Shown in pieces: positions 1 to 8,380 of a stretch of DNA of 64,000 nucleotides (positions within the stretch are counted from its first letter, which is position 1; each line of letters begins with the position of its first letter). Under the pieces are notes generated by a model. It worked only from the letters and a program-made list of their open reading frames with translations. It searched no databases and was not told where the DNA came from. The position numbers were made by a program, and so were the translations under genes. This DNA comes from an uncultured Prevotella sp. (lineage in GTDB: Bacteria > Bacteroidota > Bacteroidia > Bacteroidales > Bacteroidaceae): NCBI GenBank assembly GCA_946415755.1, contig CAMKTS010000007.1, forward strand, positions 1 to 64,000. Direction: 5' to 3'.

Positions 1-418
1 GGCCTTCTTCGTGGGACTTGTCTTTGGCCCTCTGATGAACTGGTTCCGCCAGCCCATCAAATACTTCGCCCCGCTATTCTTTCTTTTGGGCTATGCTGCC
101 TATCTCGTTCTCAGCGTCACGATGATACTGCTTGGCTCTGTGTTTATCGGTATAGCCAACGGCGTGGGCGTACCTTACTTGAACACTATCGCCAGCATCA
201 AGGGAGGCAAGAACTCTGCCACCACCGTCATGCCCCTGCTCTCCGCAGCCCTCTATCTGGGGCAGTTCGTCTCGCCCCTTGTGGTCATGCCGCTGTCGCA
301 CAGCCTGTTTGGGGCCGACCTCACTGCTCCTTACAAGGTAGCCATTCTGCTCTGTTTCGTCTTCCTCGTTCAGGTTTGGACAACTCGCCATTTTCAAAGT
401 CTGCCGCCGAAGCAATAA
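1..418 (+). CDS. MFS transporter, C-terminal part (5' end outside window)
   Basis: The reading frame is open from the first bases of the window and ends at TAA 416-418, so only the last ~138 residues are present. They hold about four hydrophobic membrane segments. The stretch GIANGVGVPYLNT followed by a short polar loop is typical of the second half of major facilitator transporters, inner membrane carriers driven by ion gradients. The short polar tail after the last helix fits a natural C-terminus. Substrate cannot be read from this part. The next gene (hsp20) has its own promoter, so the two are probably not one operon. Confidence 0.75.
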   Translation, partial: AFFVGLVFGPLMNWFRQPIKYFAPLFFLLGYAAYLVLSVTMILLGSVFIGIANGVGVPYLNTIASIKGGKNSATTVMPLLSAALYLGQFVSPLVVMPLSHSLFGADLTAPYKVAILLCFVFLVQVWTTRHFQSLPPKQ

Positions 419-445
419 CTATGTACTATTGGATAATACTGCCAA

Positions 446-495
446 TGTTTAAACAAGTTTAAGAAATTGTCAGCATAGTTTAAGCTGATTTAAAT
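446..495 (+). promoter_or_regulatory. Phased GTTTAA-like sites, candidate activator (UAS) region
   Basis: Four GTTTAA or ATTTAA motifs start at 447, 457, 478 and 488, that is 10, 21 and 10 bp apart, on one face of the helix. They lie roughly 70-115 bp upstream of the start site predicted from the sigma-54-type promoter at 538-551. This is the normal distance for an enhancer-binding protein. The binding role is inferred from spacing only. Confidence 0.4.
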
Positions 496-535
496 TCGAT
501 GCCATAATGACCTCTTCTGCGTGCCACTTTGTCAT

Positions 536-553
536 TCGGCACGTATATTGCTT
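536..553 (+). promoter_or_regulatory. Sigma-54 (RpoN) type -24/-12 promoter for hsp20
   Basis: The sequence CGGCACG-N4-TTGCT has the invariant GG at 538-539 and GC at 550-551, exactly 10 bp apart, and matches the RpoN consensus TGGCACG-N4-TTGC except for the first base. No TAnnTTTG housekeeping box was seen between 419 and 637. A CGTGCC/GGCACG inverted repeat overlaps the -24 element. The transcript would start near 563 and have a leader of about 75 nt. Confidence 0.6.
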
Positions 554-637
554 TTAGCATAGTGAGAGCCGGAGCCACAAAGGCAAAAGCACTCAGAACA
601 TACGTTAAACTAAAAGTATAATTAGGAGGTATTGATT

Positions 638-1060
638 ATGTTACCAGTAATGTTTAAAAACAGTTGGTTCCCAACAGTATTTGACGATTTCCTGAACACT
701 GATTTTATGCCTCGTGCCAACAGTACAGCACCCGCAGTCAATGTCAAGGAGAGTGAGAAGGCCTACACGATGGAACTTGCAGCTCCAGGCATTAAGAAAG
801 AATATTGCCGAGTCAGCATCAACGACGAGGGCAACCTCACCATCGCCATCGAGAACAAGGCCGAACACAAGCATGAGGACAAGCATCATCACTATCTGCG
901 CCGCGAGTTCAGCTACTCGAACTACGAGCAGAGCTACACGCTGCCTGATGATGTCGTGAAAGACCAGATCTCTGCCAAGGTAGAGGACGGCATTCTGACC
1001 GTCACCATGCCGAAGATGGAGCCGAAGCAGAAGGCCACCAAAGCCATTGAGGTCTCGTGA
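638..1060 (+). CDS. Small heat shock protein, Hsp20/alpha-crystallin family
   Basis: A 140-residue cytoplasmic holdase chaperone that binds unfolding proteins without ATP. The alpha-crystallin domain runs from about residue 33 (PAVNVKES) to 128, with the conserved LAAPG segment near 49 and the family signature GILTVTMPK near 117-125. A His/Lys-rich loop (KHEDKHHH) lies in the middle. ATG 638 is preceded by a strong AGGAGGT at 624-630, seven bases upstream, which decides the start over a TTG six bases earlier. The gene stands alone between a sigma-54-type promoter and a hairpin terminator. Length and motifs are normal for the family, so the call is firm; the RpoN control is inferred. Confidence 0.95.
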   Translation: MLPVMFKNSWFPTVFDDFLNTDFMPRANSTAPAVNVKESEKAYTMELAAPGIKKEYCRVSINDEGNLTIAIENKAEHKHEDKHHHYLRREFSYSNYEQSYTLPDDVVKDQISAKVEDGILTVTMPKMEPKQKATKAIEVS

Positions 1061-1090
1061 ATTAAAGATGGCTCAAATAACTAATCAAAA

Positions 1091-1124
1091 CCCGACCTGC
1101 AGTTGCAAGTCGGGCTTCTTTTTT
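1091..1124 (+). terminator. Rho-independent terminator of hsp20
   Basis: A CCCGAC/GTCGGG stem (1091-1096 with 1109-1114), extended inward by TGC/GCA pairing, is followed by CTTCTTTTTT. It sits 31 bases after the hsp20 stop. Confidence 0.85.
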
Positions 1125-1183
1125 ATATCTTTGTTTATAAGTTTTCGCAACGTCATCCTATGCTTAACATTTGCCAAATAATA

Positions 1184-2211
1184 ACCTGTTGGATGAATTA
1201 AAATAATGCATACTTAACTTGCCCTATAGGCTTATGATTGAGAAGATTGATGTATTGCAACACGGTGAAGGCAGCCACCTTTGCTTCCATTCTGGCGAAG
1301 AGTCCACTTGGCTTCTTGGCATAGTTGCGTATCATCATGAGGTGGTCATTCAGTTGAGAAAAGACGGTCTCGATTCTCTTTCTGAAGCGTTTGTATGCCC
1401 ATGTCGGTGGAGTCCAGTTTTTCTGGTTCAGCCTGTATGGGACATCAAGTGTAATGTTTGCGGTTTCAAACAAATCCAACTGTATGGGAGCACTCAGGTA
1501 GCCCTTGTCTCCAAGTATCATGCAGTCGCTGTACTCCCACTGCACATCTTTAAGATACTGCAGGTCATGCACGTTTGCAGCGGTCATGTCGAAGGAGTGT
1601 ATGACTCCAGCGATGCCACACAAAGCATGGAACTTGTAGCCGTAATAGTACATGTTTTGCGAGGCACAGTAGCCCCAAGAGGGTGCGTGCTCTATATCGT
1701 CCTTTCCCATCTGACACCTGTTGGCGCGTGCATTTTGACAAACCTTTACGGGCATGGAGTCAATACTGAATACGGTCTCTCCTCCATCTATCGCCTTGGC
1801 TATGGCTTGACGAATGTTCTCACCAAGCATCATGGTTTTCTTGCGACGCTGGTTGTATTGCCGGCGCGTAATCAGGTTGGGAATGGCTCCAGGACATTCC
1901 GAGTTCAACCTCTTGAAGAGGTAGTTCTCGCTGTCAATACTCAATGCCTCTGCTGTGATGGAAAGAGCCACCACCTCCAAATCGGAGAAAGTGGGAACAA
2001 CACCGCGGCGAGGGACATTTCCCTTCTCATTTACTTGATTTCCTGCAAATTTCTTGCAGATCTCAAGAATTTTTCCGAACTTTGTGACGAAGTTGCGCAT
2101 ATCTACGATAATAGTACTTAGTTGCTTAGACACCACTAAGTTACTAAAAATCAACGATATGTGCAACTTTTTAAGCATAAATATTTTACGAATTTAATTC
2201 ATCCAACAGGT
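1184..2211 (-). mobile_element. IS982-family insertion sequence, complete (1028 bp)
   Basis: The element is bounded by perfect 19-bp inverted repeats beginning ACCTGTTGGATG (1184-1202 and, inverted, 2193-2211). It carries one transposase on the minus strand. Size and single-gene layout fit IS982. The flanks (ATAATA on the left, CTACATG on the right) show no target duplication. The right end lies inside an integrase gene whose other half is missing from the left flank, so insertion was accompanied or followed by a deletion. Confidence 0.9.
1198..2100 (-). CDS. IS982-family DDE transposase
   Basis: About 300 residues starting at MRNFVTKFGK; an in-frame ATG at 2178 would add 26 residues that do not look like the family. 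The N-terminal region has the LEVVALSITAEALSIDSENYLF block and the SRRxxN-like TRRQYNQRR motif typical of IS982. Catalytic acids are visible as SIDSMP (first D), LGDKGYLS (second D) and RIETVFSQL (E). The frame is intact with no stop or shift, so the protein is probably active. It catalyses cut-and-paste movement of the element whose ends lie at 1184 and 2211. Confidence 0.92.
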   Translation of the reverse strand: MRNFVTKFGKILEICKKFAGNQVNEKGNVPRRGVVPTFSDLEVVALSITAEALSIDSENYLFKRLNSECPGAIPNLITRRQYNQRRKKTMMLGENIRQAIAKAIDGGETVFSIDSMPVKVCQNARANRCQMGKDDIEHAPSWGYCASQNMYYYGYKFHALCGIAGVIHSFDMTAANVHDLQYLKDVQWEYSDCMILGDKGYLSAPIQLDLFETANITLDVPYRLNQKNWTPPTWAYKRFRKRIETVFSQLNDHLMMIRNYAKKPSGLFARMEAKVAAFTVLQYINLLNHKPIGQVKYALF

Positions 2212-2434
2212 CTACATGGTTGAGTTTCTCCATCCATTGAAGAATTAGCGAACTGCAAAAACTCAGAACGTGGGGATCTGTAATCTCAGATTTTGACTTG
2301 ACATTTTGTGATGAGACGACCTTTGAGGTCTTCCAAAATTGACACCGACCATCAAACGTGAATCGGATGTACACTGCCCAGAAACCATCCTTACGAGGTT
2401 TCTGAACTACGGGTTTCATTGATACTGTTTTCAT
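2212..2434 (-). pseudogene. Tyrosine-recombinase (integrase) N-terminal stump cut by the IS
   Basis: From ATG 2434 about 74 codons remain, beginning MKTVSMKPVVQKPRKDGF. Residues about 8-45 (PRKDGFWAVYIRFT, then the TSKVV segment) resemble the arm-type DNA-binding domain at the N-terminus of Bacteroidetes phage and transposon integrases, followed by the start of the core-binding helix. The frame then runs into the IS end and stops at 2186. The catalytic domain (R..HxxR..Y) is absent from both flanks. It is most likely a dead remnant of a former integrated element. Confidence 0.65.
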
Positions 2435-2570
2435 AATTATAATTTTTATAAGAAATAACTCTTATATACTCTTATAATGTAAAACAGTTGCTCTTAAAAA
2501 AGTTATCCCGTTTGCTATTATTTGCGATTGGCACACGGAATAGCGGCTATTTTTAATAGGCTTATTATAG
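2435..2570. other. AT-rich non-coding stretch upstream of the integrase stump
   Basis: It holds two near-copies of CTCTTATA (about 2459 and 2470) and poly-A/T runs. It probably contained the promoter of the integrase. No gene or clear TAnnTTTG box was seen. Confidence 0.4.
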
Positions 2571-2614
2571 AAAAAACGAGAGGTTAAAGTATTGAAGTAA
2601 CACTTTAACCTCTC
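2571..2614 (-). terminator. Rho-independent terminator of the ppdK gene
   Basis: A perfect 13-bp stem (GAGAGGTTAAAGT at 2578-2590 with its complement at 2602-2614) is followed on the minus strand by a CGTTTTTT tract. It lies 35 bases past the ppdK stop codon. Confidence 0.88.
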
Positions 2615-2648
2615 ATAATTAATTATTTGATTTTCAATAGATTAAATA

Positions 2649-5369
2649 TCACTCTTCGACGGCTGCCTGGGCGGCAGCCAGACGTGCGATGGGCACACGG
2701 AAGGGCGAGCAGCTGGCGTAGTTCATGCCAATCTTAGCGCAGAACTTCACAGAGCTGGGTTCACCACCATGCTCACCACAGATACCGCAACGGAGGTCAG
2801 GACGTACCTCGCGGCCTTCCTTGACGGCAAACTTGATGAGACGGCCAACACCCTTCTGGTCGAGCACCTGGAACGGGTCAACCTTCAGAATCTTCTTGTC
2901 GAGGTATACAGGCAGGAACGAAGCGATATCGTCGCGGCTGTAACCGAAGGTCATCTGAGTCAGGTCGTTGGTACCGAATGAGAAGTACTGAGCCTCCTCA
3001 GCGATACGGTCGGCAGTCAGGGCAGCACGAGGAATCTCGATCATGGTACCGATCTCGAACTCTACCTCGATGCCATACTCGTTGAATACCTCCTTAGCGG
3101 CATACTGGATGACCTCCTTCTGCTGCTTCAGCTCATACATGGTACCAATCAGCGGAACCATGATCTCCGGCATAGGATTCTTGCCTTCCTTCTTCAGCTC
3201 GCAGGCAGCGCCGAGGATGGCCTTGGTCTGCATAGCGGTAATCTCGGGGAAGGTGATGCCCAGACGGCAACCACGGTGACCCAGCATGGGGTTGTTCTCA
3301 GCCAGTGAGTCAACACGGCGCTTGATATCCTCTACGCTGACACCCATTTCCCTTGCCATCGTCTCCTGACCAGCCAGATCGTGGGGTACGAACTCGTGGA
3401 GAGGGGGATCGAGCAGACGGATGTTCACGGGCAGTCCGTCCATAGCCTCGAGGATGCCCTTGAAGTCAGCCTTCTGGTAAGGCAGCAGCTTAGCCAGAGC
3501 CTTCTCACGTCCGGCAACGCTGTCGGCGAGAATCATCTCACGCATAGCGATGATCTTCTTGTCCTCGAAGAACATGTGCTCAGTACGAGTCAGACCGATA
3601 CCCTTGGCACCAAACTCGCGAGCCAGCTGAGCGTCGCGCGGTGTGTCGGCATTGGTACGAACCTGCAGCTTGGTGTACTTGTCGCAGAGGTCCATCAGCT
3701 CCTTGAAGTCACCAGAGAGCTCAGCAGCCTTGGTGGGCACCTCGCCAGCGTAAACCTGACCAGTGGTACCGTTCAGAGAGATGTAGTCACCCTCCTTATA
3801 TACCTTGCCGTCGATTTCGACAGTCTTGTCCTTATAGCTGACGTTCAGCGAACCTACACCCGATACGCAGCACTTACCCATACCACGAGCCACCACGGCA
3901 GCGTGAGAGGTCATACCACCACGAGCGGTGAGGATACCCTCGGCAGAAGCCATACCGGCAAGGTCTTCAGGAGAGGTCTCGATACGAACGAGCACCACCT
4001 TGTGACCATCGTTGTGCCAAGCCTCTGCATCGTCAGCGTGGAACACGATCTGACCGCAGGCAGCACCGGGAGATGCAGGCAGACCCTGTGCAATGACCTT
4101 GGCCTGAGAGAGGGCCTTCTTGTCGAATACGGGGTGCAGCAGCTCGTCGAGCTTCTGAGGCTCGCAGCGCATGATGGCGGTCTTCTCGTCAATCATACCC
4201 TCGTGCAGCAGGTCGATTGCAATTTTTACCATGGCAGCACCGGTGCGCTTACCGTTACGTGTCTGCAAGAACCACAGCTTGCCCTCCTGAACGGTGAACT
4301 CCATATCCTGCATGTCGTGGTAGTGGTTCTCCAGCTTCTCCTGGATACCATTCAGCTCAGCATAGATCTCAGGCATGGCCTCCTCCATAGAAGGATACTT
4401 GGCCACGCGCTCCTCTTCAGAGATACCAGCGCGCTCAGCCCAGCGCTGAGAACCAATCTTCGTGATCTGCTGTGGAGTACGGATACCAGCCACAACGTCC
4501 TCACCCTGTGCGTTAACGAGATACTCACCGTTGAACAGGTTCTCACCATTAGCAGCATCGCGGCTGAAGCATACACCAGTAGCTGATGTGTCGCCCATGT
4601 TACCGAATACCATTGCCATAACGCTGACGGCTGTACCCCACTCGTCGGGAATTCCTTCCATCTTACGATAGAGGATGGCGCGCTCGTTCATCCAGCTGCG
4701 GAACACAGCGCAGATAGCGCCCCAGAGCTGCTCGATAGGATCGTTGGGGAAGTCCTTACCAGTGCGCTCCTTAATGGCAGCCTTGAACAGCTTCACCAAC
4801 TTCTTCAGGTCCTCAACAGAGAGGTCCTTGTCGAGCACCACGCCGCTCTCCTTCTTCACCTTCTCGATAATCTCCTCAAACGGGTCGATGTCGGTCTTGT
4901 TGACGGGCTTCATCTCGAGCACCACGTCACCGTACATCTGTACGAAACGACGATAAGAGTCGTAAACGAAGTGTGGGTTGTTAGTCTTCTTAGCCATACC
5001 CTCAGCCACCTCATCGTTCAGACCGAGGTTCAGGATGGTATCCATCATACCAGGCATTGATGCACGGGCACCAGAACGGACTGATACCAGCAGCGGATTC
5101 TGGGCATCGCCGAACTTGCAGTTCATCAAGTCCTCGATGTGCTTCACGGCAGCCATCACGTCGTCGTTCAGCAGTTCCATAATCTTCTGCTGACCAACCT
5201 GATAGTACTCGTTACAGCAATCGGTGGTGATTGTGAAACCTGGAGGAACGGGAACACCAATGTGGTTCATCTCAGCAAGGTTTGCACCCTTGCCACCCAG
5301 TTCCTCACGCATTTTTGCATTACCTTCGGCCTTACCATTGCCGAAGAGGTAAACTCGCTTTTGACTCAT
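2649..5369 (-). CDS. ppdK: Pyruvate, phosphate dikinase
   Basis: A 906-residue cytoplasmic enzyme that interconverts pyruvate, ATP and Pi with PEP, AMP and PPi. The N-terminal ATP-grasp domain opens with VYLFGNGKAEGNAKM and GGKGANLAEM. The phosphohistidine domain has the signature GGMTSHAAVVARGMGK with the catalytic His at about residue 489. The C-terminal TIM barrel carries the PEP-site acids and the catalytic Cys at about 864 in CGICGEHGG. Length matches the family (870-910). Anaerobic Bacteroidales use it in PPi-linked glycolysis and gluconeogenesis. The gene is monocistronic: it has a textbook promoter at 5430-5461 and its own terminator. Confidence 0.97.
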   Translation of the reverse strand: MSQKRVYLFGNGKAEGNAKMREELGGKGANLAEMNHIGVPVPPGFTITTDCCNEYYQVGQQKIMELLNDDVMAAVKHIEDLMNCKFGDAQNPLLVSVRSGARASMPGMMDTILNLGLNDEVAEGMAKKTNNPHFVYDSYRRFVQMYGDVVLEMKPVNKTDIDPFEEIIEKVKKESGVVLDKDLSVEDLKKLVKLFKAAIKERTGKDFPNDPIEQLWGAICAVFRSWMNERAILYRKMEGIPDEWGTAVSVMAMVFGNMGDTSATGVCFSRDAANGENLFNGEYLVNAQGEDVVAGIRTPQQITKIGSQRWAERAGISEEERVAKYPSMEEAMPEIYAELNGIQEKLENHYHDMQDMEFTVQEGKLWFLQTRNGKRTGAAMVKIAIDLLHEGMIDEKTAIMRCEPQKLDELLHPVFDKKALSQAKVIAQGLPASPGAACGQIVFHADDAEAWHNDGHKVVLVRIETSPEDLAGMASAEGILTARGGMTSHAAVVARGMGKCCVSGVGSLNVSYKDKTVEIDGKVYKEGDYISLNGTTGQVYAGEVPTKAAELSGDFKELMDLCDKYTKLQVRTNADTPRDAQLAREFGAKGIGLTRTEHMFFEDKKIIAMREMILADSVAGREKALAKLLPYQKADFKGILEAMDGLPVNIRLLDPPLHEFVPHDLAGQETMAREMGVSVEDIKRRVDSLAENNPMLGHRGCRLGITFPEITAMQTKAILGAACELKKEGKNPMPEIMVPLIGTMYELKQQKEVIQYAAKEVFNEYGIEVEFEIGTMIEIPRAALTADRIAEEAQYFSFGTNDLTQMTFGYSRDDIASFLPVYLDKKILKVDPFQVLDQKGVGRLIKFAVKEGREVRPDLRCGICGEHGGEPSSVKFCAKIGMNYASCSPFRVPIARLAAAQAAVEE

Positions 5370-5429
5370 ACGTTAAGTGTATTATTACTGTTAACAATTA
5401 AAAATTTAGAATGTTCTCGAATAGTCCCG

Positions 5430-5461
5430 CAAAGATACGTGTTTTTTTTCATCCCCGCAAA
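5430..5461 (-). promoter_or_regulatory. Bacteroidetes-type promoter of ppdK
   Basis: On the minus strand TTTG (5458-5461), a 20-bp spacer and TATCTTTG (5430-5437). The transcript would carry a leader of about 55 nt. Confidence 0.85.
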
Positions 5462-5540
5462 TATATTACATTTTTTTTGCAAAATAACGGCATCAGAGGG
5501 ATAAGCGACAACCCTGAAATGAAAATAAATGTGATTTTAT

Positions 5541-5571
5541 TTTGCAATTTGCCCGTTTTTCACTATCTTTG
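5541..5571 (+). promoter_or_regulatory. Bacteroidetes-type promoter of the RlmD-like gene
   Basis: TTTG (5541-5544), 19-bp spacer, TATCTTTG (5564-5571). It places the transcript start near 5577 and rules out the in-frame upstream start at 5542. Confidence 0.82.
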
Positions 5572-5601
5572 CAACTGAAACAATTAGGAAGCAACAAAGC
5601 A

Positions 5602-7140
5602 ATGGGGCGGAAAAAGAAACAACCGACTATCCTGGAGAATGTCACCATTACCGACTATGCCGCAGAGGGAAAGGCCCTAGCGCGCGTCAACGACATAGTG
5701 GTATTCGTGCCGTGGGCGGTGCCTGGAGACGTGGTCGACCTGCTGGTACGCCGGAAGAAACACTCGTTCATGGAGGCTGAGATCATCAGCTTCCGACAAT
5801 ATAGTAAGGTACGCACGCAACCCTTCTGCCAGCACTTCGGCATATGCGGAGGCTGCAAGTGGCAGCAGATACCCTACGAGGAGCAGCTGAAGATGAAGCA
5901 GCAGCAGGTGTACGACCAGCTGACGCGCATCGGAAAAATTGCACTACCGCCCTTCCACCCCATCCTCGGCTCTGTCAAGACGCAGGAATACCGCAACAAG
6001 CTTGACTTCGGATGTGCCAACAAGCGGTACATTACACGTGATGAGATGAGAAATGAGGAATTGGAAATGAGAAATGACGCGGCAGACATTCCTCACAAAC
6101 ATTCTCTCAAAGACCATCCCGCCATCGGATTCCACATCACGGGAGCCTTCGACAAGATACTGCCCATCGAGAAATGCTGGCTGATGGACGACCTTCAGAA
6201 CCAGATTCGCAATGAAGTGCGCGACTATGCCGTGGAGCACGGGTTCTCGTTCTTCGACCTCAGGGCACAGGTGGGACTGCTGCGCGATGTCATTATCCGC
6301 AACAGCAACAGCGGCGAGTGGATGGTGATTTTACAAATACACATTGACCATTTACCATTGAACATTGAACATTATGAAGAACGAGAAAAAGAATCGGTCA
6401 ATGGTCAATGGTCAATGGCCAATGGCTTATTGCAGCACATCGCCGACAAGTTCCCACAGATCACCTCCCTTCTCTATCTGGACAACCAGAAATGCAACGA
6501 CACTATCGGTGACCAAGAAATTCTGGTCTTCAAGGGTAACGACCACATCTTCGAGCTGATGGAAGACCTGAAGTTCAAGGTGGGGCCGAAGTCATTCTAC
6601 CAGACAAATACTGAGCAGGCGTACCACCTCTACTCAATAGCTAGAGAGTTTGCTTTTTCTAGTCTATCTAGTGAGACTAGTAATACTAGCGAGAAACCAC
6701 TAGTTTACGACCTCTATACAGGCACAGGAACCATTGCCAACTTTGTGGCGAAGAAAGCCAGGAAGGTGATTGGTATCGAGTACGTGCCGGAGGCTATCGA
6801 GGATGCCAGAATCAACAGCGAAATCAATGGCATCACCAACACACTGTTCTATGCCGGCGACATGAAAGACGTACTGAACGACGACTTCATTGCCAAGCAC
6901 GGACGGCCTGACATCATCATCACCGACCCACCAAGGGCCGGCATGCACCCCGACGTGGTGAAGGCCATCCTGAGGGCAGCACCACAGCGCATCGTCTATG
7001 TGTCGTGCAACCCTGCCACTCAGGCGCGCGACCTTATGGAACTCGATGTTGCCTACAGCGTGGAAGAAGTACAGCCAGTGGATATGTTCCCGCATACCCC
7101 CCACGTAGAGAATGTGGTACTGCTGAAGAAGAGAGCATAG
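5602..7140 (+). CDS. rlmD: RlmD/RumA-type 23S rRNA (uracil-C5)-methyltransferase
   Basis: A 512-residue SAM-dependent RNA m5U methyltransferase. ATG 5602 follows AGGAAG at 5586-5591 and is the first start after the promoter. A TRAM domain covers about residues 8-65. An iron-sulfur cluster motif CxxxxxCGGC follows (CQHFGICGGC, about 80-89). The methyltransferase core has YDLYTGTGTIANF (SAM site), ITDPPRAG, and the catalytic SCNPATQARD. Three surface regions hold repeat-derived inserts: EMRNEELEMRNDA, a SVNGQWSMANG stretch, and SSLSSETSNTSEK. All are in frame, so the enzyme is probably functional. Whether it is RlmD (U1939) or RlmCD-like cannot be told from sequence. Confidence 0.9.
   Translation: MGRKKKQPTILENVTITDYAAEGKALARVNDIVVFVPWAVPGDVVDLLVRRKKHSFMEAEIISFRQYSKVRTQPFCQHFGICGGCKWQQIPYEEQLKMKQQQVYDQLTRIGKIALPPFHPILGSVKTQEYRNKLDFGCANKRYITRDEMRNEELEMRNDAADIPHKHSLKDHPAIGFHITGAFDKILPIEKCWLMDDLQNQIRNEVRDYAVEHGFSFFDLRAQVGLLRDVIIRNSNSGEWMVILQIHIDHLPLNIEHYEEREKESVNGQWSMANGLLQHIADKFPQITSLLYLDNQKCNDTIGDQEILVFKGNDHIFELMEDLKFKVGPKSFYQTNTEQAYHLYSIAREFAFSSLSSETSNTSEKPLVYDLYTGTGTIANFVAKKARKVIGIEYVPEAIEDARINSEINGITNTLFYAGDMKDVLNDDFIAKHGRPDIIITDPPRAGMHPDVVKAILRAAPQRIVYVSCNPATQARDLMELDVAYSVEEVQPVDMFPHTPHVENVVLLKKRA
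6041..6710 (+). repeat. Three in-frame simple-sequence inserts inside the rlmD-like gene
   Basis: Insert 1 (about 6041-6078) is built of GAAATGAG-like units. Insert 2 (about 6346-6430) is built of TTGACCATT, TTGAACA and TCAATGG units, on either side of a short unique piece. Insert 3 (about 6655-6705) is built of CTAGT/ACTAG units. Each replaces or extends a surface loop between conserved motifs without breaking the frame. Confidence 0.7.
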
Positions 7141-7186
7141 AACAGAGACAATGACCAATATTTACTAACCTAAAACAAGAACGAGT

Positions 7187-8380
7187 ATGAAAAGATTCAT
7201 GATGATTGCCCTGTGCATGACGGGAACATTGCTCACAGCCAATGCACAATGCACAACACATGGCAGTGAATGCACTGCACAGAACCGCTCCTGCGACAAG
7301 CACCAGCACGAGGGAGAGTGCAAAGACTGTAACAAGAAACGCACCATCCAACTGCCCCAGTGGGTGAAGAACATCAAGTTCAGCGGTTACGGCATCCTGC
7401 AGTATCAGGCCAAGGACAGATACGAAGACAAGACCAACGAGTTCAAACTGCGACTGATGCGTATGATCCTCGACGGAAAAATCGGCGACTTTGCCTGGAG
7501 GGCACAGATACAGGGAACACTGGCCGCCGGTTCTGGAAACTCAACGCTCCAACTGGTAGACCTCTACGCTGAATGGCAGAAATACGACTTCCTGAAAATC
7601 AGGGTCGGACAGTTCAAAAGGGCCTTCACCTTCGAAAACCCCACCCACCCCATCACTCAGGGATGGTACTCGTATGCCATGGTCATCAACAACCTGTCAG
7701 GATTCACCGACAGAGCCGGTGAAAAATCGTCGGGAGGCCGCGACATCGGTATCCAGGTACAGGGTGACTTCCTGAAGAACGGCAACGGCCGCAACCTGCT
7801 GCACTACCAGTTGGGTGTGTACAACGGTGAGGGCATCAACACCGGCGACAAGGACAACCGCAAGGATATCATCGGCGGTCTGTGGGTGATGCCCATAGAG
7901 GGGGTACGCATCGGTGCCTTCGGATGGACGGGTAGCAAGGGAAAGATAACGCTCGGCTACAACAACGGTGTGCCCATTACAGGCAGCATAGAGAAAAACC
8001 GCTACTGTATCTCAGCCGAATACGACAAAAACGAATGGACGTTCCGTGCAGAGTACATCCACAGCCAGGGATGGGGAACTGTCAGCACCACCTCGAGCGT
8101 GGTAGACTACGCCAAGAAAGACAAGGCCGACGGTTGGTATGTCTTCGGCATCGTACCCATCATCAAGTCGAAGCTGCATGCCAAGGCTCGTTACCAAACC
8201 TATCGCCAGTCGAAGGAATGGTCATCGGCACAGACCATGTACGAGGTGGGCGTGAACTACTTCTTCAACAAGAACTTACAGCTGAATCTGGAGTATGCCC
8301 GTGTCAACGACAAGACCATCACCAACCCCGACAAACACAACTATAACATGGGAGACATTGAGCTAGCCTTTAGGTTCTGA
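7187..8380 (+). CDS. OprP/OprO-like (porin P family) outer membrane porin
   Basis: A 397-residue outer membrane beta-barrel. Residues 1-21 are a signal peptide ending in NAQ. From about 60 on the sequence reads like alternating beta strands: the FKLRLMRMILDGKIGDFAWRAQ-type strand, the DLYAEW strand, and VGQFKRAFTFENPT, which is a hallmark of the porin P family. It ends in a strand with a terminal Phe (ELAFRF), as expected for the barrel assembly signal. The first ~30 mature residues are unusual: five Cys and three His. It would pass phosphate or other small anions, but substrate is not readable. Its end overlaps the convergent flippase gene by 11 bases. Confidence 0.85.
   Translation: MKRFMMIALCMTGTLLTANAQCTTHGSECTAQNRSCDKHQHEGECKDCNKKRTIQLPQWVKNIKFSGYGILQYQAKDRYEDKTNEFKLRLMRMILDGKIGDFAWRAQIQGTLAAGSGNSTLQLVDLYAEWQKYDFLKIRVGQFKRAFTFENPTHPITQGWYSYAMVINNLSGFTDRAGEKSSGGRDIGIQVQGDFLKNGNGRNLLHYQLGVYNGEGINTGDKDNRKDIIGGLWVMPIEGVRIGAFGWTGSKGKITLGYNNGVPITGSIEKNRYCISAEYDKNEWTFRAEYIHSQGWGTVSTTSSVVDYAKKDKADGWYVFGIVPIIKSKLHAKARYQTYRQSKEWSSAQTMYEVGVNYFFNKNLQLNLEYARVNDKTITNPDKHNYNMGDIELAFRF

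Noticed and set aside
1125..1183. Remaining half of the integrase on the left side of the IS
   Set aside because: The flank shows no open frame or recombinase motif; it only holds the hsp20 terminator tail and AT-rich DNA.
3381..4586. 401-codon open frame antisense to ppdK
   Set aside because: No domain or signal is seen, and ppdK motifs cover the whole length on the other strand.
5542..5601. Upstream start for the rlmD-like protein
   Set aside because: It overlaps the promoter boxes at 5541-5571, so the first 20 codons would not be in the mRNA.
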